Source: Ignavibacteriales bacterium (GTDB taxonomy: Bacteria; Bacteroidota; Ignavibacteria; UBA10030). From it: 64,000 nt of DNA. The position numbers were made by a program, and so were the translations under genes. This document shows positions 54,562 through 64,000 of this stretch, one piece after another (the stretch's first letter is position 1; every line of letters begins with the position of its first letter). The DNA is taken from positions 1 through 64,000 of the forward strand of contig JAPLFR010000007.1 of NCBI GenBank assembly GCA_026390575.1. The letters run 5' to 3'. The notes under the pieces were generated by a model. The model did no database searches and was not told where the DNA came from. It saw only the letters and a list, made by a program, of their open reading frames with translations.

Positions 54562-54592
54562 AAAGTAAGGCGGGAATTTCTTCCCGCCTTCT
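54562..54592 (-). terminator. Rho-independent terminator
   Basis: Minus-strand stem AAGGCGGGAA-GAAA-TTCCCGCCTT then ACTTTTTG, 15 bp after the stop at 54607. Separates the receptor/T9SS-protein unit from the enzyme unit. Confidence 0.88.
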
Positions 54593-54606
54593 CTTTGAAT
54601 TATTCG

Positions 54607-56712
54607 CTACTTCAAGAACATCAGCTTCTTTGTTGCGACGAAATTGCCAGCAGTAATCTGATAGAAGTAGATTCCTGAGGATAATTTTGAAGCGTCGAAC
54701 ACAACAAAGTGTTTTCCAGCTTCCTGTTTTTCATTTACTAATGTCCCAACCATCTGACCCAATAGGTTGAAAATCTTCAATGACACCGTACTCGCTGACT
54801 GGATTTCATAGTCAATTCGAGTGGATGGGTTGAATGGATTTGGATAATTCTGTTCAAGCCTATATGTCAACGGAACGACCTGAGCATTGTTAACTCCCGT
54901 TACAACCGGACGATGGGTAGTATAATCCCATGCATCAAAGCGCACAGGATCAATGCTGCCAAATTGCGAAGGAAGGGTGAATGTGGGATTCAGATCACTG
55001 ACGTTTTCTATGTGATTATTCCCAAAGCCCCCTTCGTTATCGCAGCCAAAAATGCCAAATTTAAATTCCTGGCCCACCAGGCTTCCAGTGGTATCAGCCC
55101 ACTGCAACGAGTAGATTGTATCGTGTGCAATTAAATCGCCATGTGTTCCATCATCCCACATCTTGCAAGTGTCTTTCAGACGACGGTCTGGGCCCCAAGC
55201 ACCACCGATATCCCAACCGCCAACTGCGGGGCCATTCATCCAGACACCGCCAAGAATTACGCTGTCAGGATCACTCATATTATAATTCGTAATGTTCCAT
55301 GCATCCAAAATTGATCCCTTTTTCAATTGATATATTGCAGGGCGGACATCGCAAGTGAATGTAACGAGTACGTTTTGTTTCATAGTTTTCATACTACGGA
55401 ATCTCGGCATACGATGTTCTTCAGTTGTCGAATAAATCGTATCATAAACCGCCATCGAGGTACCAGCTGTAATAATCTGGCGTTTCTCTGCTGTAGCTTG
55501 TGCACCCGGATGTGAAAAATTGTAATAGTTCTCTCTCACTTCTCCGCTCTTTGGAGTTCGATAATATTGATAATAGAGGGCTGTACCAAGTTTTGTTGTT
55601 ACGTTATATGTCCCCGTGTATTTTGAGGATGTTCCCATCCTTGTCATCCTTTTTTCAACAATCCCTGTAGCACTATTATTATATCCGGTTCGCACAACAA
55701 GTGTATCACCATAAGCAAATCCATTTTCTGTAATTGCCTCGGCAAGATCTGCCCGGAAAGTCATGGCGATAACGTCCGTGCCAGAGAATGGTGGTATCGG
55801 AGTGTTTTGCCACCATTTCCAGAAGAGGGTGGTGTCATCCATTGTAGGTTTGAAAAGTAGAAACCGATTCGTTCCTCCCGGTGTTACATCAGGAGCAGCA
55901 CCAATATTTGTCTCATATAATGGGACTGAAGCTGAATCATCTGCAAGGAGATGGATGACAAATTTATAAAAAATGGTGTCTGCCGCAGCACTTTTCGGAA
56001 ATTTAACCACTCCGGACCAGAAGTTTGTCCCGTCATACGCACTTTGACCACTATTGCCATGGACATTTTCTCTTGTAAGGAAAATTGTCCTATTCATAGA
56101 TAAAGGCGGCATACTACCCCGCACACCCATCTTCTGTCCCTTTTGGCTGAATCCTTCATCTGACTGCATATTGATACGGAATATCACAGCCACACTGTCT
56201 GCCGAAGGAACATACGGTTTCCAGAATTGAATATTGGTTGTCCGCCCGTTAACATACTGAAGAGGAACTGTAGTATCTTTATTGCCTGTATAAGGTCCAA
56301 GATTAAGTCTTCGGTTACCTATATCAGAGCCTGAAAAATTACCGTCTGAGCTATTACTTTCCCAACCATTATCGGTAGCTGTAATTGACTCTTTTGGATT
56401 TGTAAAAAATTTGTAAGCTGTTACAGAAGTATCGCCGCGATTAAGCAGAAACTTTACTGTTGCAATCCAGAAATCTCCACCAATGTTTACAGCTCGGGCA
56501 CCGGTTAAATCGGTCCATGTCAACGGTAATCGGTTGCCTCGAACCTGCAAAGTCGAAGTAGGGTAGAGTGTATCAGGTACTGTGGATGAATTGATCAGGA
56601 AATTCACAGTCACGGTATCTGTAACTACGGTTATTTTGGGGATCTGTGCATTTACTGTAAACACACAGATCAGAATGCTCATAAGTGTAAAAATAATAAA
56701 CCTGGTTCTCAT
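54607..56712 (-). CDS. T9SS-sorted protein with tandem CBM-like domains
   Basis: 701 residues. Signal peptide MRTRFIIFTLMSILICVFTVNA. Repeated beta-sandwich domains of about 120-150 residues (VNFLINSSTVPDTLYPTSTL, VIFRINMQSDEGFSQKGQKM, MTFRADLAEAITENGFAYGD, VTFTCDVRPAIYQLKKGSIL), each starting with a similar V-x-F-x2-(N/D) strand and resembling CBM20/SusE-like starch-binding modules. The C-terminal sorting domain has LEQNYPNPFNPSTRIDY. Likely a surface starch-binding protein. AGAAGGA lies just before the ATG at 56712. Confidence 0.85.
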   Translation of the reverse strand: MRTRFIIFTLMSILICVFTVNAQIPKITVVTDTVTVNFLINSSTVPDTLYPTSTLQVRGNRLPLTWTDLTGARAVNIGGDFWIATVKFLLNRGDTSVTAYKFFTNPKESITATDNGWESNSSDGNFSGSDIGNRRLNLGPYTGNKDTTVPLQYVNGRTTNIQFWKPYVPSADSVAVIFRINMQSDEGFSQKGQKMGVRGSMPPLSMNRTIFLTRENVHGNSGQSAYDGTNFWSGVVKFPKSAAADTIFYKFVIHLLADDSASVPLYETNIGAAPDVTPGGTNRFLLFKPTMDDTTLFWKWWQNTPIPPFSGTDVIAMTFRADLAEAITENGFAYGDTLVVRTGYNNSATGIVEKRMTRMGTSSKYTGTYNVTTKLGTALYYQYYRTPKSGEVRENYYNFSHPGAQATAEKRQIITAGTSMAVYDTIYSTTEEHRMPRFRSMKTMKQNVLVTFTCDVRPAIYQLKKGSILDAWNITNYNMSDPDSVILGGVWMNGPAVGGWDIGGAWGPDRRLKDTCKMWDDGTHGDLIAHDTIYSLQWADTTGSLVGQEFKFGIFGCDNEGGFGNNHIENVSDLNPTFTLPSQFGSIDPVRFDAWDYTTHRPVVTGVNNAQVVPLTYRLEQNYPNPFNPSTRIDYEIQSASTVSLKIFNLLGQMVGTLVNEKQEAGKHFVVFDASKLSSGIYFYQITAGNFVATKKLMFLK

Positions 56713-56865
56713 AATTCCTTCTCCTCTTTATCTTGAATAAAAATAAATGTGTTTCTTAAAACAATTATTTCCACCTCTATCCATTAACAATTTCAATTTC
56801 ATGCCCCCTTTCTTGATTGATAATATTTCGGAGATTTACTCATAAATGAATTATTTTTCAGAAAA

Positions 56866-57900
56866 TTAGAAAAGTACCGCTACTGAAATCGTATTTATAT
56901 TACCAAATCGACCAAACTGTTGGTAAGCATAATTTACTTCCAATCCCATGGATCCCAATTCTGAATATTTCAAGCCACAGCCAAGTGTTAATCCTTCTTC
57001 TGAATCTGTTTGAAAAAGGGATTTGTACCCGCCGCGCAGGCTCACAAGATTCAAGAGTGTCACTTCAGCTCCAAGATTAATCACTTCCACATTATCACTA
57101 GGACGAAGTGCATCACATTCAATTGTGACTAAGGCGGTTTCGTTCTTCACGAGATCCATAGCCAACCCCACCCGGAATATAAGCGGTATAGGCCAGGGAT
57201 CTGTCACCAAATTTGCGAGGTTGAGTTTATTGGAACCCGCATTGCTTGGATCTGTATCTATGACTTTTCGTAAATCGCGTCCATCCATTTTCATATCGCC
57301 GCCAAAATTTGCAATGGACATACCCAAGCGCATATCATGAAATCCCGTCACAAAGAGCAATCCGATATCGAAGGCTATGGTGCTTGCAGATTCATTCCAA
57401 ATAGATTGGCTGATATATTTTGCAGAACCTCCTATCGAAAACCGATCGGTTAAATTCCGGGAGTATGACATTGCAACGGCAAGATCCTGGGCAGACCATC
57501 GCTCTCCCGTTCCTTCCGGATTATTTTCCGTGGTGACCATCTCTTCGCCGTAAGCAAGCTGCGTAATACTTATTCCAAAAGCATTGGATCCATCAACGTC
57601 GATCATTGCTCCTAACCAACGAAGTTTTGAACCCACAAGCCAGTCAGTTGTTGAGACAAGCACCTGTGTCTTATGAGACTGAGAAAACGCACTTGGATTA
57701 TAATAAATAGAACTTACATCATACGCAGAAGCCACCGACGTTCCACCCATTCCTAATGCATGTGCTCCAATTGATATTCCCAAAAATTGTGCAGCGGTGG
57801 TACTGACCTTTGCTTGAGCTATCGATTTTGAATATCCGAAAAACACAAGACAAGCACACAGAGAGAGAGTTGTAAAGACTTCATATGTTTTCTTTATCAT
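56866..57900 (-). CDS. PorV/PorQ-family outer-membrane protein
   Basis: 344 residues. Signal peptide about 1-28. AAQFLGISIGAHALGMGGTS, then VASAYDVSSIYYNPSAFSQ is the family signature. ATG at 57900 chosen over the GTG at 57912 because GGAG precedes it by 8 nt. PorV shuttles sorted cargo to the T9SS attachment complex, but many FCB genomes carry several family members in polysaccharide loci. It starts 12 bp after the large exported protein gene, hence the same transcript. Confidence 0.88.
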   Translation of the reverse strand: MIKKTYEVFTTLSLCACLVFFGYSKSIAQAKVSTTAAQFLGISIGAHALGMGGTSVASAYDVSSIYYNPSAFSQSHKTQVLVSTTDWLVGSKLRWLGAMIDVDGSNAFGISITQLAYGEEMVTTENNPEGTGERWSAQDLAVAMSYSRNLTDRFSIGGSAKYISQSIWNESASTIAFDIGLLFVTGFHDMRLGMSIANFGGDMKMDGRDLRKVIDTDPSNAGSNKLNLANLVTDPWPIPLIFRVGLAMDLVKNETALVTIECDALRPSDNVEVINLGAEVTLLNLVSLRGGYKSLFQTDSEEGLTLGCGLKYSELGSMGLEVNYAYQQFGRFGNINTISVAVLF

Positions 57901-57912
57901 GGCCGTCTCCAC

Positions 57913-60900
57913 TTACTTGATAATCGCTAATTTACCAGTTTTCGTTCCAATCGACGATTCTATCACATAGAAGTAGACGCCAAACGCTACATCTAGATTT
58001 TCTTTTGTCTTTAAATTCCACGAGACGTGTCCATCTTCAATATTGCCGCTCTGTGTAAGAGAAATAACATGGTCTCCTCGCGATGTGTAGATAAGGATTT
58101 TTGCTGATGCCGGCAAATGAATGAAGTCAATCCGGCGGAGACGACCGCTTGTGACGCTGGGCGGTAAAGGCGATTCCAGTGTTGAGGATGCTACATAAGG
58201 ATTTGGCACAACGCGAATCCTTGAGAGTGCATCCTGTGTCAATGTGGAAGGATCTGACTTCGGTTTTGTGGTGATAAAAGCAAGCGTATCACCTTGAGAG
58301 AATGGTTTCGTTGTACAGATCCGGAGTGTATCATCGGTATGATATGGGATCACTTTCCCATCCTCGGAATCAAAGAATAATTCCCAGGTATATTCATACT
58401 CGCCGCGCGGATCTTTTTCATACAGGAAGATGTCATCTTTCGGTGCTAAGCGACCACGTTTTAGGAAGTTCAAGGTTGTATAACTGAACTTAAGATAGGT
58501 CTTCTCGGTTTTATTATAAATCCGAAAATTTGTCGGGATTGCATCAGAATATAAAATCGGATCTGCATAGGATGTATCAATGAATTTTGTAGAGTCGAAT
58601 TGAAATTCGTAATCACAAGGCTTTCTATAGCCGCGCATCAAGGGATTTCCGTTATCGTCATATAGGTCCGTTAAAAGCATATTGAAACTATATTTCGTCT
58701 TGTTGGTTATCCACTTCGTTGTTGAATCGTCTTTTGCGACCGACCAAGGATTATTGAAAATAAGTTCTACACCATCAAAAACATCCGCATCTTTGCTATC
58801 TGTTGTATAGGGTGTTCCCCGGATATATTTACTTTGATAGACCGGATAATACTGGTACTGAATAGTATATTTCCCGGCTGGAAGTGATCCTCCGTAGAAT
58901 CCGTGAATTTGGCCTGTCTTGATGTTCAATTTATATAATGATTCAGGTATCAACACTCCTTGGTCACTATAGACTTTGATTGTCCCCGGGATCAAATATT
59001 TGTGCTGTAGTGTTACAACAATAGTGTCTTGGGAAATAAATTTTTCCGTTTGATACTCAAGATCTCTCACACTGTAATTTGTTGTTATACGGTCCCATTC
59101 AGTAGAGTCCGCCAAATCGATGAGGCCATTATTGTTGTTATCGACACTATCTACTTGTGTATCGAGAAACTCGACACGGTAGCGATGACCAGTAGTTTTT
59201 GTTTCATCTATCACTTTATAATAGGCGTCGCCGGTTCCAACACCTGAAAGATGGTCGAGTAATATACCATCCTTTGGCCGAATATAACCAAGAGTTTTTG
59301 CATTCGGTACAACCACCGCACAATTCTGGCCTACACTTACCGTTCCCTGAGGAGAGATCGAAGCACTAATTTTATTCTCTGCCGGAAGAATTTCCAAATA
59401 TTCATTCCCGGTATTATAGGCAACCAACGCATAATAGTATGTTCTACCGTTTTGTACCGAACTATCGACGTAGCTGTGTTCGATGCCGGTATTATTGCCC
59501 AGGTAGAAGGCAAACCCGGAAATATCTTCAAACAATTGACCTGAAGTATGGAAATATCCTTTGACACCATCATTGAGATCCCACTGTTTTATTGGACGGC
59601 GTCCTTGGGGCGAACCATATCCATCGGTAATCGTGTGAATATCATTAAACGTAGGATCCGTTGAACGATACAGTTTATATCCTTCAAATGTTTTCGTCTG
59701 TAGAAGAGGATCGATTGTCTCTTCCGCAACCCGGTCCCAGTACAATGTAACTTTTCCATCTCCCGGAACTGCTGTAAGAGTGGGTAAATCCGGTGGCAAC
59801 GGAAATAGATAGTTCGCATCATAAATTTTTTGAACTGTTCTTTTGTTCTTTAACAGGTCTGCCACATCAACATCATATCCCTGGTTTTTACCCCCGCCGT
59901 ACACCAACGCAAGAGAGAAGCGCTCTGTTTTCTTTGCCTGCAGAGGAAAATATCCTGAGCCGTAAATAAAATCTCCATCGGCACCATCGACAGGCCTGTT
60001 ATTTTGGATCACGTTGGGAACATCGAAGAACCCGGGTGCCAAATACAACCACATTGTGTCTTTGTCACCCATTTTAAAATTACCTGCGGGTGAAAAATAA
60101 AAGAAGCTCGTCAGTCCAATTTGATCCGATTCATTCACATCGGTTTTATCGATATGCCATTCCCCAGGCGAACCTGTATCATAACCATTGTCATCGTAAC
60201 CGGACGTCGGTAGGCCGTCGCCTTCTCCATAATCTCCGGTATTTGGACTGCCGTCTCTTCCATTGTCATCATGAAGAACGTTCCAGTTCTTATTGTTATC
60301 GATTCTATCATCACGCCGTTCATCAATCATGCTATAAGGATCGCTACCCATTCCTGTAAAATAATCCACATACGCTACAGGGCGCAGCATGTCAAACAAC
60401 ACTGTTCCTTCTTTGGTTCTTTTCACTTGTTCATAATGCAAGAAATAGTTTTCATCGATAAGGCCATCGTAATCGTTATCAACACCGTCATAAGCATTGG
60501 GATTAATAGTACCATCACTCAATTTATTCCCTTCACTCACCCATGTTTGCCCTGGATAAATCCATCGAGTTAGTCCATGGGTTGTGATCTGAACTGAATC
60601 GGCAGAAGGAATCGTATAAATATATCGGCTATAATCATCCCGAATCAGAACAATTTGTTTTCCTGATGTCAGAAGAGTGGAATCAAAACTTGCCGAAGTG
60701 AATCTAGGGGCAAGCCTTCCTGAGGATGAAGAATCTGCATCGCCATCATTATCGATACCGTCATAAGGATTTCCCGGGCTTTCAAGAAAAGCATACCCGA
60801 CAAGTCCGGCTCCACTGCAAGGGGTTGGCTGCCAAAATGGATTCTTCATGCACTGCCCTCTTATCGCTTTAATATCACCAGTGTAAGTAATATTCTCCTT

Positions 60901-61749
60901 TACATCAAAAAATGACCAATCATCGTTGTATTCGCCATAGTCTTCCACCGATGTAACGCCAACATAGGTTCCCACGAGCATTCCAAAAACAGCTCGATCA
61001 TAATTCGTAGTTCCGGTATTCGTGATTTCATACAGCCAAAAGATATTATCTTGGGCAAGAGGTTGCGAACCCCATTGCATGGCGCGTACTTTCATGACAA
61101 AGCCAAGCCCTTTTCTCGTTAAATCCGATGCATTGGGTCTGAACTGTATTCCCTTCGGATTGTTTGACGGATCACTAAATCTTTCATCATTATTGTCATC
61201 CATCACGAAGTAAGTTTCCAGATCAGCAGTCGGTTTCTTTTCTTTATATCCATTCCAAAATCCTGCCCACCCCGGATCTTTTGTATCTTGAACCTTATCC
61301 GGCCAAGTCGGAGGCCACGAACTCTTATCATCACTCATTGCAACTTTAGACGGTTGCCGACTGGGATTATAATATCCATTCTCAGGCTCAAATGTCCAAT
61401 ATTTTCCTGTACGCGGATCTGTATCTAATAAAAGAGTCGGACGATTGACGGGAACTGTAACAACTTCATGAAAAACAGAAACCGAATCGTACTTCACTTC
61501 AGCGCCCACCAAGGGGCTGACATCACCGAGGTATCCATTATTCGGATATTTCCAAGCGCCCCTATGCCCTTGTTCCTGTGGCTGGCCAATGACACCCCAG
61601 TTGCCAAATACTGTCTGAACCTGGTTGCCGTTCATTATGGCCCATTGACGATATTGACGCCCGCTTGACTGCTGTGCTTGAACAATGATATCTGCATTGT
61701 TCAAGAAAACAACTGATGAAAAAAGAACCAATCGAATGATTGTCTTCAT
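57913..61749 (-). CDS. Large exported surface protein with EF-hand-like repeats and C-terminal sorting-like domain
   Basis: 1278 residues. Signal peptide MKTIIRLVLFSSVVFLNNADIIVQA. Asp-rich calcium-loop-like repeats (DGIDNDGDADSSS, DGVDNDYDGLIDENY, DDRIDNNKNWNVLHDDNGRDG, VDNNNNGLIDLADS). Fibronectin III-like segment near 665-790 (VPGDGKVTLYWDRVAEE .. YYYALVAYNTG). C-terminal IRVVPNPYVASSTLE and GVYFYVIESSIGTKTGKLAIIK resemble the T9SS tail. Lies 3 bp after the TonB-dependent receptor gene and 12 bp before the PorV-family gene. Such receptor/large protein/PorV trios recur in FCB genomes, by recall; function unknown. Confidence 0.85.
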   Translation of the reverse strand: MKTIIRLVLFSSVVFLNNADIIVQAQQSSGRQYRQWAIMNGNQVQTVFGNWGVIGQPQEQGHRGAWKYPNNGYLGDVSPLVGAEVKYDSVSVFHEVVTVPVNRPTLLLDTDPRTGKYWTFEPENGYYNPSRQPSKVAMSDDKSSWPPTWPDKVQDTKDPGWAGFWNGYKEKKPTADLETYFVMDDNNDERFSDPSNNPKGIQFRPNASDLTRKGLGFVMKVRAMQWGSQPLAQDNIFWLYEITNTGTTNYDRAVFGMLVGTYVGVTSVEDYGEYNDDWSFFDVKENITYTGDIKAIRGQCMKNPFWQPTPCSGAGLVGYAFLESPGNPYDGIDNDGDADSSSSGRLAPRFTSASFDSTLLTSGKQIVLIRDDYSRYIYTIPSADSVQITTHGLTRWIYPGQTWVSEGNKLSDGTINPNAYDGVDNDYDGLIDENYFLHYEQVKRTKEGTVLFDMLRPVAYVDYFTGMGSDPYSMIDERRDDRIDNNKNWNVLHDDNGRDGSPNTGDYGEGDGLPTSGYDDNGYDTGSPGEWHIDKTDVNESDQIGLTSFFYFSPAGNFKMGDKDTMWLYLAPGFFDVPNVIQNNRPVDGADGDFIYGSGYFPLQAKKTERFSLALVYGGGKNQGYDVDVADLLKNKRTVQKIYDANYLFPLPPDLPTLTAVPGDGKVTLYWDRVAEETIDPLLQTKTFEGYKLYRSTDPTFNDIHTITDGYGSPQGRRPIKQWDLNDGVKGYFHTSGQLFEDISGFAFYLGNNTGIEHSYVDSSVQNGRTYYYALVAYNTGNEYLEILPAENKISASISPQGTVSVGQNCAVVVPNAKTLGYIRPKDGILLDHLSGVGTGDAYYKVIDETKTTGHRYRVEFLDTQVDSVDNNNNGLIDLADSTEWDRITTNYSVRDLEYQTEKFISQDTIVVTLQHKYLIPGTIKVYSDQGVLIPESLYKLNIKTGQIHGFYGGSLPAGKYTIQYQYYPVYQSKYIRGTPYTTDSKDADVFDGVELIFNNPWSVAKDDSTTKWITNKTKYSFNMLLTDLYDDNGNPLMRGYRKPCDYEFQFDSTKFIDTSYADPILYSDAIPTNFRIYNKTEKTYLKFSYTTLNFLKRGRLAPKDDIFLYEKDPRGEYEYTWELFFDSEDGKVIPYHTDDTLRICTTKPFSQGDTLAFITTKPKSDPSTLTQDALSRIRVVPNPYVASSTLESPLPPSVTSGRLRRIDFIHLPASAKILIYTSRGDHVISLTQSGNIEDGHVSWNLKTKENLDVAFGVYFYVIESSIGTKTGKLAIIK

Positions 61750-61752
61750 AAG

Positions 61753-64000
61753 TTAGAACTCCAGATTCATGCCAAATTCAAAACGACGCGGTTCAGAATA
61801 TTTTGTTCCATCCGTGAACCATTGATCAACAGTATTGACATATAATTTAACAGACCTTGCCTGCATCTCGTTAATCCAATCATAATCAGCACGCCCCGTG
61901 GAAGCATAAACGCCTTTTTGATTTCGTGTATCAAAAACATTGAAAATGCGTGTAAAGAATATGAGCTTCAGAGGATTAAGATTCAACTCATAATATGCAC
62001 GGAGATCACAATTAAACGTTGATGGCTTTATTTGACTATTTGTTACTATCGTCGTTCCGGTACTTGGATTCGAAAGATCAGGTGTATAAGGCGATCCAGA
62101 ACCATATTGAAGGATGGAACTGACACCCCAGGAAGTCATTGTATAGTTTAACGACACATTTAAGGTATGCCGTTGATCCCAATCTAAAGGTACCATTTGA
62201 ATATCCGGAAGTCCTCCTCCTGCTATCCTATTCTTAGCCTGTTGGGGGTCAGACGCAGTTCCATCGGCAACCTGATAAGTATAATCAACTCGTGCTGTTA
62301 TTCCTCCAGAGAATTTCTTGTCTACCGTCAGTACGATTCCTTTGACAGTCCCGAAATCACTATTTGCATATTGGGCATATTGTCCTCCTCCACTTACATC
62401 AAAAATTGCAGTTTGTGTGAGGCCTCGAATATCTCTCATATATATTGTCGCATCAAATGCGACGTCTTCAGATAATTGCTGCTGGACACCAAGTTCTGCG
62501 CTTACCGTCTGTTCTGGTTTCAAATCAGTATTACCCATGATACCAATTATACCGGAAGAATTTTGGCTAATTTTGAATCTGGGGTTTTCATAAAGCCGTT
62601 CGAATCCCGGCAGTTGGAAGAAATGACCATAGGAAAAATGAACAATGCCTCTATCTGTAATAGGGAAAGATACACCTAATCTTGGACTGACAGCATATTT
62701 TGAAGTTGCCGATTTGTACCAATATTGTTCCCGTTGCTGAAGCGTTGTAGAACCACCCTGCTGGCTCACATCAAGATGATCACTTCGTACCGGACTGTCA
62801 ATGCTTGGATCGTTCACGGTATACATATAATGCAACGGATCGCTGGTATCCGGATGCGCATCATTCAGTACAAGCCCATCTGGTTGAAAATAATCGAACC
62901 GAACTCCAACGTTAACAATAACGTTCTTATACTCCATCTTATCCTGTAAGTAGGCAGAAAATTCTTTTGGATGATGTTCATAGTAATCGTGATAGGGAGA
63001 ATTAATATCTAGAATCATCGTTCGAATATACGGCCTGAGAATGGCAGGATCGAATCCTGTTTGTGAACTCGCCGACTTCAATTCGATATGTTCATTTGTA
63101 ATGTCATGAGAACGATACTCAACACCGAACTTTACCATATTCATTTCATCCATTTGACTAGTCAGATCAAATTTGATAAGCGCGGTTTGAGTAGAACGAT
63201 GGTCTTTGTTGGGATCAGTACCGCCGACCATAAAAGAATAAGCAGGTGCAACTGATAAGTTGGGATCTACATAATGAGGTCCGTACGGATCGACTACTTC
63301 ATTCTGTACATGATCACCGTTTGAGAGTGTAGAATCTTGGTATTGCAGATCATAGAGATAATACTTGTAATCTTTTTTAAAGATTGATCCCCCAATCGTG
63401 TAGAACGTACTCGAACTGAGGCTATGATTAAATTGAAAAATAATTGTATTGCTTAAGTTATACTGATTCCCTACTCCATCCGGATTATAGAAATAATCCC
63501 GACGATAATTACCAAATGCATCAAGGCCTTTCTTTTTTGTGTCATCGTAGATATAATCAACAGAAAACTTCATCAATGAAGAAATATGCCATGTGAGTTT
63601 CGCTTGTGCATAATATCGCTCACTCCAGTTCATTGGAACGATCGAACTATCTCCCTTTCCATCAGAAAAAACAGATTCCAATTGGTCATTTGTTAATTTT
63701 GGAATATTCCACGGATTAAATCTTCGATATCCTTTTTCCCAGCCATTAAAATAGATGTATCGAGCATTAGTAAAAAAAGTGAGATCGTCTGTCAAAAGAG
63801 GTCCACTTAAGTTCCCTTCGATATTTCTTATATTATTAGCTTTAAAACTATTCCCCGGGAAAATACTATCATTCGTCAGGGCATAGTCCCCTCCATAAAT
63901 TCCTAATCCTCCGGAAAATTTCGAGCCTCCTTCTTTGGATGTAATGTTCACAATACCCGACATCGCTTGGCCATACTCTGCATTGAATGCACCTGATATA
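61753..64000 (-). CDS. TonB-dependent receptor (5' end outside window)
   Basis: The frame stays open to the right edge; the visible part is about 749 residues. The plug-domain motif FNAEYGQAMSGIVNITSKEG is near the edge, then a 22-strand barrel pattern ending in aromatic FEFGMNLEF. LGVSFPITDRGIVHFSYGHFFQ and AELGVQQQLSEDVAFDATIY are typical barrel sequences. Energy-dependent outer-membrane import, here probably of malto-oligosaccharides given the neighbours. No SusD-type lipoprotein follows; instead the large exported protein does. Confidence 0.93.
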   Translation of the reverse strand, partial: ISGAFNAEYGQAMSGIVNITSKEGGSKFSGGLGIYGGDYALTNDSIFPGNSFKANNIRNIEGNLSGPLLTDDLTFFTNARYIYFNGWEKGYRRFNPWNIPKLTNDQLESVFSDGKGDSSIVPMNWSERYYAQAKLTWHISSLMKFSVDYIYDDTKKKGLDAFGNYRRDYFYNPDGVGNQYNLSNTIIFQFNHSLSSSTFYTIGGSIFKKDYKYYLYDLQYQDSTLSNGDHVQNEVVDPYGPHYVDPNLSVAPAYSFMVGGTDPNKDHRSTQTALIKFDLTSQMDEMNMVKFGVEYRSHDITNEHIELKSASSQTGFDPAILRPYIRTMILDINSPYHDYYEHHPKEFSAYLQDKMEYKNVIVNVGVRFDYFQPDGLVLNDAHPDTSDPLHYMYTVNDPSIDSPVRSDHLDVSQQGGSTTLQQREQYWYKSATSKYAVSPRLGVSFPITDRGIVHFSYGHFFQLPGFERLYENPRFKISQNSSGIIGIMGNTDLKPEQTVSAELGVQQQLSEDVAFDATIYMRDIRGLTQTAIFDVSGGGQYAQYANSDFGTVKGIVLTVDKKFSGGITARVDYTYQVADGTASDPQQAKNRIAGGGLPDIQMVPLDWDQRHTLNVSLNYTMTSWGVSSILQYGSGSPYTPDLSNPSTGTTIVTNSQIKPSTFNCDLRAYYELNLNPLKLIFFTRIFNVFDTRNQKGVYASTGRADYDWINEMQARSVKLYVNTVDQWFTDGTKYSEPRRFEFGMNLEF

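Noticed and set aside
61753-64000. SusC of a SusCD pair
   Set aside because: No SusD-type lipoprotein follows; called only as a TonB-dependent receptor.

Overview
The window looks like a chromosome segment from the Bacteroidota/Ignavibacteriota/Chlorobiota (FCB) group, most likely an Ignavibacteria-like lineage; that placement is inference. The evidence is: several proteins end in a type IX secretion (T9SS) sorting domain with the YPNPFNPST motif; PorV-like and PorD-like (DUF4835) proteins are present; a TonB-dependent receptor and a futalosine-pathway gene (mqnD) are present; and many starts lack a Shine-Dalgarno sequence. 

Region 1 (1-22837) is a chromosomal integron. The tyrosine recombinase intI (21878-22837, +) has the integron-specific insertion before its second catalytic box. 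Leftward from attI (core at 21574-21580) run 24 complete cassettes plus one cut by the left edge, each closed by an attC site of about 155-234 bp. I number cassettes C1 (next to attI) to C25 (partial). Almost all cassette genes lie on the minus strand, i.e. in the sense direction from attI. C1 holds two genes, a Cas4-like 4Fe-4S nuclease and a membrane protein. C2 holds a UvrD-like helicase. Others encode possible HEPN-fold proteins, a zinc-ribbon/DUF4145-like protein, lipoproteins, small membrane proteins and two T9SS cargo proteins. Three or four cassettes carry no convincing gene, and these share a related sequence module bounded by inverted repeats. 

Region 2 (22838-24065) is a REP/RAYT island: eleven 19-bp palindromes, mostly on an exact 36-bp period, and a perfect 70-bp direct repeat flank a Y1 (REP-associated) transposase gene. 

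Region 3 (24067-39413) is ordinary chromosome: a helix-hairpin-helix/outer-membrane protein, a FadL/PorV-like protein, a PorD-like protein, a HEAT-cyclophilin fusion, TatD, menG-mqnD (menaquinone), an amidohydrolase, a dienelactone hydrolase, a DinB-like protein, an esterase with a starch-binding-like domain, an aldo/keto reductase and a ROK sugar kinase. 

Region 4 (40013-64000, all minus strand) is an alpha-glucan locus. In transcription order it holds a TonB-dependent receptor (5' end outside the window), a 1278-residue exported protein, a PorV-family protein, a T9SS-sorted CBM-like protein, a SurA/PrsA-like isomerase, a T9SS-sorted GH13, a GH57, an SLC45-like transporter, a second GH13, a second SLC45-like transporter and a third GH13. 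The ROK kinase lies just beyond. The reading is surface starch capture and cleavage, periplasmic trimming, import of oligosaccharides and phosphorylation of glucose.
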